Assembly (NCBI GenBank): GCA_947629605.1
Contig: CANREK010000016.1
Coordinates: 1 to 13,034 of the forward strand
Source of the DNA: an uncultured Clostridia bacterium
GTDB taxonomy: Bacteria > Bacillota > Clostridia > Christensenellales > Borkfalkiaceae
DNA length: 13,034 bases
Reading direction: 5' to 3'
Made by a program: the position numbers and the translations under genes. Each line of letters begins with the position of its first letter. The stretch's first letter is position 1. Below the pieces are notes generated by a model. That model was given only the letters and a program-made list of their open reading frames with translations, was not told where the DNA came from and searched no databases. Below, piece after piece: positions 6,937-13,034 of this stretch.

Positions 6937-7517
6937 TGAAAAAACTGTGGCTTATCGCGCTCAGCGCAATGTGTGCGGCGACCGTCGTCTTTGCGGCGGG
7001 CTGCGACAAAGAAGATGACAAGGGCGGCGCCGATGCGCTCACCCTGCAAACGGTGGCGGCGGCGTACGGTTCTGTCTTTGACGCGACCAAGATCGAGGAG
7101 AGCACCGAGATCAAGCAAGGGAAGCTCGTGCAGTACACCGAAGAGAAGGCCTTTGTCCTCTCGGAGGGGAGCTACACGGTCACGGGCTCGTCAAAGCGCC
7201 TCAATCCCTTGGGAGGAGAGGCGAGCGAGGCCTATACCGAGACGCCCATCGCATACACGGTGCAAAAGGCCGACGCATTCACGGCAACGCTCGACCTCAA
7301 CGAGGCCTATTTCGAAACCGTCACGACGGAAAATTCCTCGCTCACCGCGGCCGTCAAAACGGGCAAGGAAAAGGACTTCCTCAAACAGCAGTCCCTCTCC
7401 GACGTCTCCTCGATGAAAGTCACCTTTACGATGAACGGCGAGACCCTCGGGTCGATCGTCATCACCTACGTCTCGGGACTGTCCGACGTGACGGTCTCGG
7501 TCGGATTCACATACTGA
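6936..7517 (+). CDS. Small secreted lipoprotein of unknown function
   Basis: A 193-residue protein with a lipoprotein signal peptide: MKK, a hydrophobic core and a lipobox ending FAAGC, so the mature protein should begin at lipid-modified Cys23 on the outer face of the membrane. A charged, Gly-containing linker (DKEDDKGG) follows. The rest is beta-rich with alternating hydrophobic residues, ending in paired strands (MKVTFTMNGETLGSIVITYV, then VTVSVGFTY). This pattern recalls the small LolA/LppX-like single-sheet lipoproteins, but no diagnostic motif proves it. It overlaps the surface-protein stop by one base (TAATG) and precedes the ABC ATPase by 13 nt. A role as an extracytoplasmic partner of the transporter or a chaperone for the giant surface proteins is plausible. 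It is not a classic substrate-binding protein, being far too short. Confidence 0.88.
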   Translation: MKKLWLIALSAMCAATVVFAAGCDKEDDKGGADALTLQTVAAAYGSVFDATKIEESTEIKQGKLVQYTEEKAFVLSEGSYTVTGSSKRLNPLGGEASEAYTETPIAYTVQKADAFTATLDLNEAYFETVTTENSSLTAAVKTGKEKDFLKQQSLSDVSSMKVTFTMNGETLGSIVITYVSGLSDVTVSVGFTY

Positions 7518-7530
7518 AAAGGACATCAAA

Positions 7531-8271
7531 ATGGACGAAGCGAAGGAAGAGATCCTCAAAATCACGGGGCTCTCGAAGCGGTATTCCAAAAAGGACGATT
7601 GGGCGGTGAATGACATCTCCTTTTCGTGCTTTGCGGGAGAGACGGTGGGACTTCTCGGCCACAACGGCGCGGGAAAGTCCACCACGCTCAAATGCCTCGA
7701 AGGCATGATCCCCTACGAAAAGGGGGAGATCCTCATCTGCGGACACGATATCCGCAAGGAACCGATCGCGGCAAAGAGCAACATGGGCTTTGTCACGGAT
7801 AACCATGCCGCATTTTTGAAGATGACGGGCATTCAATTCATCAACTTCTATGCGGATATCTATCATGTCCCCGCGGGGGTCAGAGAGGAGCGGTTGAAGG
7901 AGCTCGAAGAGGTGTTCTGCCTCGGAGATCCCATCGGCAACCTCATCTCTTCCTATTCGCACGGCATGCGGCAGAAGATCTGCATGATGGCGTCACTCAT
8001 CCATCACCCCAAACTGTGGGTGTTGGATGAGCCCATGACGGGGCTCGACCCCCGCACGCAGGACGCCGTGCAGAAGTTCATGCGCAGCTATGCGGCGGCG
8101 GGGAACACCATTCTCTTCTCCTCGCACGCCCTCGGCGTCGTGGCCAAGCTGTGCGATAAAATTTACCTCATCAGGAAAGGGGAACAGGTCGACGGCATCA
8201 ACGTAAAAGAGAAATACGCGGAAGATCCCGACTTTGACTTCGAGGAGTATTTTTTCAAGTATGAAAAATAG
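7531..8271 (+). CDS. ABC transporter ATP-binding protein (ABC-2/exporter type)
   Basis: A 246-residue cytoplasmic ATPase that would power the permease encoded next. All core motifs are present: Walker A GHNGAGKST (43-51, Lys49), signature region YSHGMRQK (142-149), Walker B LWVLDEP (162-168, Glu167), D-loop GLDP (171-174) and switch His199 in SSHAL. The Q-loop position reads VTDNHA (88-93), with Asp90 or Asn91 in place of Gln. That substitution and the SHGM signature fit the exporter-type subfamily that includes EcsA-, YtrB- and CcmA-like proteins (COG1131). Length is normal for one domain, so it should act as a homodimer. The C terminus is acidic and aromatic (DPDFDFEEYFFKYEK). AAAAGGA at 7517-7523 sets the start, and the gene overlaps the permease start by 11 nt. 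Substrate unknown. Confidence 0.95.
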   Translation: MDEAKEEILKITGLSKRYSKKDDWAVNDISFSCFAGETVGLLGHNGAGKSTTLKCLEGMIPYEKGEILICGHDIRKEPIAAKSNMGFVTDNHAAFLKMTGIQFINFYADIYHVPAGVREERLKELEEVFCLGDPIGNLISSYSHGMRQKICMMASLIHHPKLWVLDEPMTGLDPRTQDAVQKFMRSYAAAGNTILFSSHALGVVAKLCDKIYLIRKGEQVDGINVKEKYAEDPDFDFEEYFFKYEK

Positions 8272-9943
8272 GTCGACCTTCCGCACGATCCGTGCGCTTC
8301 TCAAAAAGAACGGGCAGGAGCGCCGTTCCATGTTCAGGCAAAAGAACTTCGACTTCTTGGGGTTCTTTCTGCGTCTTGTGCTCATTGCGGCGCTCGTCGC
8401 GCTCTTTGTCGTCTTTTTCGGGAGATTCTGCGACGTGTATCTCGCCGTCAAGACGGCGGGGAGCCCCGATCCCGTCGGGCGCGGGGGAGAGATGCTCACC
8501 ATTCTCTATGCCGCCGTCATTTTGGGCATGACGATCGCCTGTCTCGGGCTCTTTGACAGGGAACTCTTCAAGGCGGACGACAACCGCCTGTATTCGGCGC
8601 TTCCCATCGGGGCGAACGCCCTGTTTGCGGCAAAGCTCGTATCCGTCTATTTGGAACAGGCCGTCATCTCCACGGTGGTGGTGCTGGCCATCAACCTCAC
8701 GTTCGGCTTCCATGCGGAAGTTTCCGCCGCGTTCTGGGTGACGACGGCGGCGCTCTGTCTTCTGTTGCCGCTCATCACGATCGCGCTTGCATCGCTCATC
8801 GTCGGACCCTACCAGCTGTTGAAGCGGTTCTTGAAGGAGCGCTTTGTCGTGCTGTTTGTCGCCGCCACGGCCGTGCTCGGCGTACTCTTTTGGCTCTATT
8901 CCATCATTTTGGGCGCAGTGAAGGATCTCCTTCTCGGGGATTCTCTGCGCTATTTTTTCAATGACCGCATCATCGGGAAGGTTTCAAAGGCCGCCTCACT
9001 GCTCTATCCCGGCCGCTGGATCGGGAACATTCTCACGGGCGTGGACCTCGGCCTGAGCTGGCTCGGCGTCGCGCTGTTTGTCGGCGTGGGCTTTGCGCTC
9101 GCGATCGTCATGATCCGCCTCATTCTCACGCGGTCGCTGCAAGAACGCAACGTCGGGACGCAGTACTTCCGCCGCAGGGGCAAGACGGTGCGGCCGCAGA
9201 GGAGCACCTTCCTCGCCCTCATCAAGCGGGAGTTTTTGCTCATTTTCCGCACCCCGTCTTACGCTTTTTCCTATTTTTCCGTCGCGCTCATCATGCCCCT
9301 CATGGTGTATTTCTGCATGGATATCGCCTCTTCGCTCGTCATGGATCTCGTGGGGCTCCAATGCGACCTCGAACTCGCGATCTTCCTCACCATGCTCTTC
9401 GGCGCCTTGACGAACGTGTTCTGCGGGACCAACATCAGCCGTGACGGGGAGAATTTTTACGTCTTGAAGGCCATGCCGATCGGCTATCGCGAAGTCATCT
9501 TCTCCAAAGTCGCGCTGTGCGCCTTCGTCATGGGGATCTCGCAGGTCGCCTCGGCGGTCCTGCTTGCGGCATCCTCGCTGCTTCCGTGGTACGATGCGCT
9601 CTTTGTGCTCGCCGTGGGCTCGGTGTTCGGCGTCGCGGATATCTGCATCGCGACGCGCTACGACTTCGACCACGCCCATTTCTCCTCCGAGGAAAACGGC
9701 GAGATCCACGAATCGGGGGGAACCATGAGCGTCATTGTCGTCGTCGGCATGCTCATCTCCTTCTTTACGGGCGGACTGCTGTTCGTACTCAAAATTTTGG
9801 ACCGGCTCAAAGGGTTCGGCGCGGGGTATCTCACCTATGTCCTCGCGGCGGTCTGTGCCGCGCTTGCGGCGGGCGGGGCGCTCTTCTATCTTCTCTTCCG
9901 TCTCAGGAAGAAATACTATGAATTTACGGGAGGCGGCTTATGA
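8261..9943 (+). CDS. ABC-2-like permease, apparently a fused tandem of two half-transporters
   Basis: A 560-residue membrane protein, partner of the preceding ATPase. I see about twelve hydrophobic segments in two blocks of six, roughly residues 32-52, 78-98, 120-142, 150-172, 188-208 and 252-278, then 320-345, 355-378, 410-440, 445-465, 495-520 and 530-555. Both blocks carry the same motif: Asp99 then YSALPIG (111-117), and Asp395 then YVLKAMPIG (400-408). Each is followed by a Lys and a membrane helix. This suggests two ABC-2-type halves joined in one chain, matched to an ATPase homodimer. A charged cytoplasmic-looking loop, RYDFDHAHFSSEENGEI (466-482), sits before the last two helices. ATG at 8261 was chosen because GAGGAG (8242-8247) lies upstream, and the alternative TTG at 8234 has no such support. 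Exported substrate unknown. Confidence 0.9.
   Translation: MKNRSTFRTIRALLKKNGQERRSMFRQKNFDFLGFFLRLVLIAALVALFVVFFGRFCDVYLAVKTAGSPDPVGRGGEMLTILYAAVILGMTIACLGLFDRELFKADDNRLYSALPIGANALFAAKLVSVYLEQAVISTVVVLAINLTFGFHAEVSAAFWVTTAALCLLLPLITIALASLIVGPYQLLKRFLKERFVVLFVAATAVLGVLFWLYSIILGAVKDLLLGDSLRYFFNDRIIGKVSKAASLLYPGRWIGNILTGVDLGLSWLGVALFVGVGFALAIVMIRLILTRSLQERNVGTQYFRRRGKTVRPQRSTFLALIKREFLLIFRTPSYAFSYFSVALIMPLMVYFCMDIASSLVMDLVGLQCDLELAIFLTMLFGALTNVFCGTNISRDGENFYVLKAMPIGYREVIFSKVALCAFVMGISQVASAVLLAASSLLPWYDALFVLAVGSVFGVADICIATRYDFDHAHFSSEENGEIHESGGTMSVIVVVGMLISFFTGGLLFVLKILDRLKGFGAGYLTYVLAAVCAALAAGGALFYLLFRLRKKYYEFTGGGL
9928..9933 (+). promoter_or_regulatory. Ribosome binding site of the second giant exoprotein
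   Basis: GGGAGG lies 6 nt before ATG at 9940, inside the last codons of the permease gene. With the ATGA stop/start overlap (9940-9943) this indicates translational coupling. Confidence 0.8.
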
Positions 9944-12900
9944 GAAAGACGATCATTGCGTTGATCCTCGTCATTCCGATGGTGTTCGTGCTTGTCGTGT
10001 TTTCCTCCGTCAAGTTCGCCGCCCTCAATGTCGATATCTCCGCCAACGGCATCCGCATCCACGCCGACAACGCGGAGGACGGCACGCTCTACGTCAACAT
10101 TTCCGACCCGCGGGAGTACACCGTGACGGCGGAAGTCATGCCCGAGAATGCAAAAAACAAGGGTTATAAGCTGTCGAGCGCCGATCCTGCCGTCGTGGAA
10201 GTCACCGAGGAGGGCAAACTCATCCTCAACGGCGAGGGGACGGCCACCGTCACCGCGACGAGCGACGACAAGGGCTATACCGACAGTCTCTCCGTCGTCG
10301 TGGCGGCGTCAAACCCCTACGATGTGAGGTTTTCGCTGTATCAAGAAGAGGGAAAGGACCTTCTCACCGAGAGTGCGGAGGGGTACAGCGCGGCCGTCGA
10401 GACGGGGCGCTATCACTATTCGGTCGCCATTCGGCCCGCCGGCTTCATGGAATACACCCTCACGGCAAACGGCGGCACCACGGCCGTCATCGACGAGGGC
10501 GAACGCTCCATTCTGCTGCCGTTCAGCGGCGAGGCGTCATTCACCGTCTCCGTGTCCGACGGCAGGGGCGGGATCATCGAAAAGACCATCTCGCTCGACG
10601 TGGCGAAGCAGAGTTCCCGCACGGGCATCTTGGTGGACGGAATGCCCGACGGCGGGGCGGTCGTGCTCGGCGAGGGCACAAAAACCGCCGTGTTATACGT
10701 CGAATCCAACGCGCGGCCCGAGTTTACCTCGGACTATGCAAAGGCGACGGTCACGCCCATCGCAAGCGGAAGATACCGCCTCAATGTGACGATCTCCGAC
10801 GACTTCGACGGCGAAAACTTCCCCGCGACGATCACGGCGGACGGAAAGTCGGCGGATGTCACGTTCAGCTTTGCGGAATTCGACTACCGCATCGTCTCCG
10901 ACCTCGTCATCGAGACCGAAAATGGCGCCATGTCGACGGCGGTCATCGTCGGGAATTCCTACCGCTTCTATGCCGTCTCCTCGGTGTCGGGCGGGGATGT
11001 CACCTACGAATGGGAACTTGTCGGCGCCCCCGAGCACACCCTCACGACGGGCGAGAGCACCTCGTTCTGCACCGTCAGCGCGGGCGGGACGGGGGAACTT
11101 CGGCTGCGTGTCCGCGCCATGCGGGCGGGGGAGCCAATCCTCGATGCGCGCGAGGTCGTCATCCACGCCGTGGAGAACGTCGGCGCCGTTCGCGTGACGA
11201 ACAAATTGGATGTCGGCTTGGCCGAAACTTACACGGTCGCGGGCTACGCGTATGACGAAAATCTGACACTTATGCGCGAAAAATACGTCTTGAACGTCTT
11301 TACGTTCACCCCCGGCAAGCCACTTGCCGCGGGCGGCGACGAGCTCGTCTATTCCGTCTCCGATCCGACCGTTGCGACCATCGATACGACGGGCGGGAGC
11401 GTCGGCATTCTGCCCGTGGGGAAGGGCAAAGTGACCGTCACCGTCGAATGGCGGTGGAACGGCATCTTCGGGAAAAATCTCCGCGCGTCGCTCGACCTCA
11501 ACGTCATCTCCGACGCCGTATCCGTGACAAACGCCCCCGAATACATGAGGGCGATGGAAGAGGGCAGGGTCGCCGTGCTCAAAAACGACATCTCGCTCGG
11601 GACCGACCGAAACGGCACGGTCTTGGACCTCGGCGTGCGCGAACAGATGCTCGCCCAAAACCGCATGAAGTCCACCTATAACATCGATTGGTACAAACAC
11701 ACCGACCTCGTGCAGGATGAGACGTTGAGCGAGGCCGACGCGTACATCTCCTACGTCTCGGAGATCACGAACGACATCTACGGCAACGGCTTTTCCATCG
11801 ACGCCGACGCTTTCACCCACGCCGTCGACGGAAACGACCAGCCCATGCTCAAAAACTACCGCGGGCCGCTCTATTTCGTCAAGTATAAGCAGATCGCCAG
11901 CGTCGCGGGGCAGGACAACTGCGCCTTCCTCATCCGCAAAAACGGCATCACGCTCTACGGCGTCGACCTGCTTGGCTGTAAGGACGAATCGCTCCTCTCG
12001 GACGGCACATACGACCTGACCAACCTCAATCTCGTCGGCACGACGCTCGAAGTCAACGCCGACTGCGACATCATCAACTGCCGCATCCGCAACGGGAGAA
12101 ACGTCGTTCGCGCCTATGGCGGAAATCGCGACGGGGAACACTATTTTATCGACTCCTTGCGCGAAAACACGGGCTGTGACGGCGAACGCATCCATGTGAA
12201 CATCGAGGGCTGTGTCCTCTCGCAGGGGCGGGAATTCATCTTGAAGATCGGCGCCAACCGCGCCCTCCGCGCTTCCCCCGAAAACGGCGCGGAGCCCCGC
12301 CTTCTCGACCAAAGCGGGCGGCCCTATGCCGTAGACGGCGCGGCGAATTGGTATGACCTTGCGGGCGACGACTATTTCTACCAAAAATATGTCCTCACCG
12401 ACGTCACCCTCAAAGACAGCGTCTTGGAGACCAGCGGCTTTTTCACCGTGGGCATCGAGAGCAACTTTGCGGGCACCTTCCTGTATCGCGGCACGCAGAC
12501 GCACCAATGGAGAGAATTCACCAAGAGCTGGGAATACTCGGGCGGAACGTCGTTTGCCTCCGTGCTCCGTCTCGAAGGCGACGTCAGGCTCTACGATTGG
12601 AAGGACATCTCCCTCGTCGACAGCAGCACGCTCATCGAATCGCCCACGGGCGCTCTGCAAGAATGGCTCAAACTCGACGTCGCAAAGATGCTCGATTTCG
12701 TCTACCACACCGACACCGCGATGTACGGCAACGTGTTCGAGGTGAAGGACGGTAGGCAGTTTGTGCACGGCGGGATCGCCTTCTATGGCGGCGGCCGCAA
12801 CTATTCCGCGCTCGATATGACCGCCCTCAACGGCCAATATACCGACTTTGTGCACTACCGGATCAATATCGGCGTGCTCAGCGGGGCGGAGGACTCCTCG

Positions 12901-13034
12901 ATTCAGAAGCAGGGAGAACTTTTGCCCGGCGCCGCGGGGACCAATGACTTTAACTTCTTTATGTACAGCGCGGGCGGCACGTCGAATTACAGCGCCCAGC
13001 TCCGCGACGAGGCGAACGGCGAAAAGTACAAGGC
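9940..13034 (+). CDS. Second giant exoprotein with BIG2/Ig-like domains and a beta-helix region (3' end outside window)
   Basis: An open frame of 1031 complete codons with no stop before the window ends. The N terminus is MRK plus a hydrophobic segment (about 4-24) without a good cleavage site, so a signal anchor is likelier than a cleaved signal peptide. A BIG2-like domain follows (about 31-124; SSADPAVVEVTEEGKL then GEGTATVTATS). Two further beta domains lie at 127-226 and about 230-320, then a PKD/Ig-like domain with TYEWEL (355-360). A second BIG2-like domain (about 425-525) has YSVSDPTVATIDTTGG. From about 530 the sequence turns into short strands typical of a right-handed beta-helix (FLIRKNGITLYGVDLLGCK near 662-680; NADCDIINCRIRNGRNVV after it). 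No catalytic motif is recognised. It overlaps the permease by 4 nt (ATGA). A surface-binding or structural role is inferred. Confidence 0.92.
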   Translation, partial: MRKTIIALILVIPMVFVLVVFSSVKFAALNVDISANGIRIHADNAEDGTLYVNISDPREYTVTAEVMPENAKNKGYKLSSADPAVVEVTEEGKLILNGEGTATVTATSDDKGYTDSLSVVVAASNPYDVRFSLYQEEGKDLLTESAEGYSAAVETGRYHYSVAIRPAGFMEYTLTANGGTTAVIDEGERSILLPFSGEASFTVSVSDGRGGIIEKTISLDVAKQSSRTGILVDGMPDGGAVVLGEGTKTAVLYVESNARPEFTSDYAKATVTPIASGRYRLNVTISDDFDGENFPATITADGKSADVTFSFAEFDYRIVSDLVIETENGAMSTAVIVGNSYRFYAVSSVSGGDVTYEWELVGAPEHTLTTGESTSFCTVSAGGTGELRLRVRAMRAGEPILDAREVVIHAVENVGAVRVTNKLDVGLAETYTVAGYAYDENLTLMREKYVLNVFTFTPGKPLAAGGDELVYSVSDPTVATIDTTGGSVGILPVGKGKVTVTVEWRWNGIFGKNLRASLDLNVISDAVSVTNAPEYMRAMEEGRVAVLKNDISLGTDRNGTVLDLGVREQMLAQNRMKSTYNIDWYKHTDLVQDETLSEADAYISYVSEITNDIYGNGFSIDADAFTHAVDGNDQPMLKNYRGPLYFVKYKQIASVAGQDNCAFLIRKNGITLYGVDLLGCKDESLLSDGTYDLTNLNLVGTTLEVNADCDIINCRIRNGRNVVRAYGGNRDGEHYFIDSLRENTGCDGERIHVNIEGCVLSQGREFILKIGANRALRASPENGAEPRLLDQSGRPYAVDGAANWYDLAGDDYFYQKYVLTDVTLKDSVLETSGFFTVGIESNFAGTFLYRGTQTHQWREFTKSWEYSGGTSFASVLRLEGDVRLYDWKDISLVDSSTLIESPTGALQEWLKLDVAKMLDFVYHTDTAMYGNVFEVKDGRQFVHGGIAFYGGGRNYSALDMTALNGQYTDFVHYRINIGVLSGAEDSSIQKQGELLPGAAGTNDFNFFMYSAGGTSNYSAQLRDEANGEKYK

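Noticed and set aside
8234..8260. TTG start nine codons upstream for the permease
   Set aside because: No ribosome site at proper spacing. ATG at 8261 has GAGGAG upstream and gives a normal coupled overlap.
10693..12855. 720-codon open frame on the minus strand
   Set aside because: Shadow of the second exoprotein's GC-rich codons; no ribosome site and no domain.
1..13034. CRISPR array, tRNA, rRNA, transposase or integrase
   Set aside because: No regularly spaced direct repeats, no cloverleaf and no recognisable mobile-element protein were seen on either strand.

Overview
The window reads as an accessory locus from a Gram-positive bacterium, most likely a gut Clostridia lineage (Christensenellales-like is my inference from style, not proven). 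The reasons are strong AGGAGG-type ribosome binding sites, GC-rich codon use, a Bacillota-type lipoprotein, and giant secreted proteins built from MBG, InlB-like, BIG2 and beta-helix modules. No housekeeping gene or RNA gene is present to fix the taxonomy.

Layout. Bases 1-474 hold no gene. They contain a GC-rich palindromic repeat (1-119) with a G-quadruplex motif, an 11-G homopolymer (171-181), a good sigma-A type promoter (214-242), and a leader of about 225 nt with unexplained mini-ORFs and small hairpins. From 475 to the right edge every base is coding or almost so, all on the plus strand: a 2153-residue secreted surface protein (475-6936), a 193-residue lipoprotein (6936-7517), an ABC ATPase (7531-8271), a 560-residue ABC-2-like permease (8261-9943), and a second giant exoprotein that runs off the window (9940 to beyond 13034).

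The five genes form one tightly packed, translationally coupled operon. The junctions are a 1-nt TAATG overlap, a 13-nt gap, an 11-nt overlap and a 4-nt ATGA overlap, and no internal terminator is visible. The first giant protein appears anchored at its C terminus and the second at its N terminus. Between them lie a lipoprotein and a complete one-ATPase/one-permease ABC transporter. The simplest reading is a dedicated cell-envelope module in which the transporter exports, flips, or senses something for the surface proteins. The substrate cannot be read from the sequence.

The most notable points are the operon architecture itself, the opposite anchoring of the two giant proteins, a sharp AT-rich block inside the otherwise GC-rich first gene (about 613-3150), and the leader region, where a perfect Shine-Dalgarno site drives a two-codon ORF right at the predicted 5' end.
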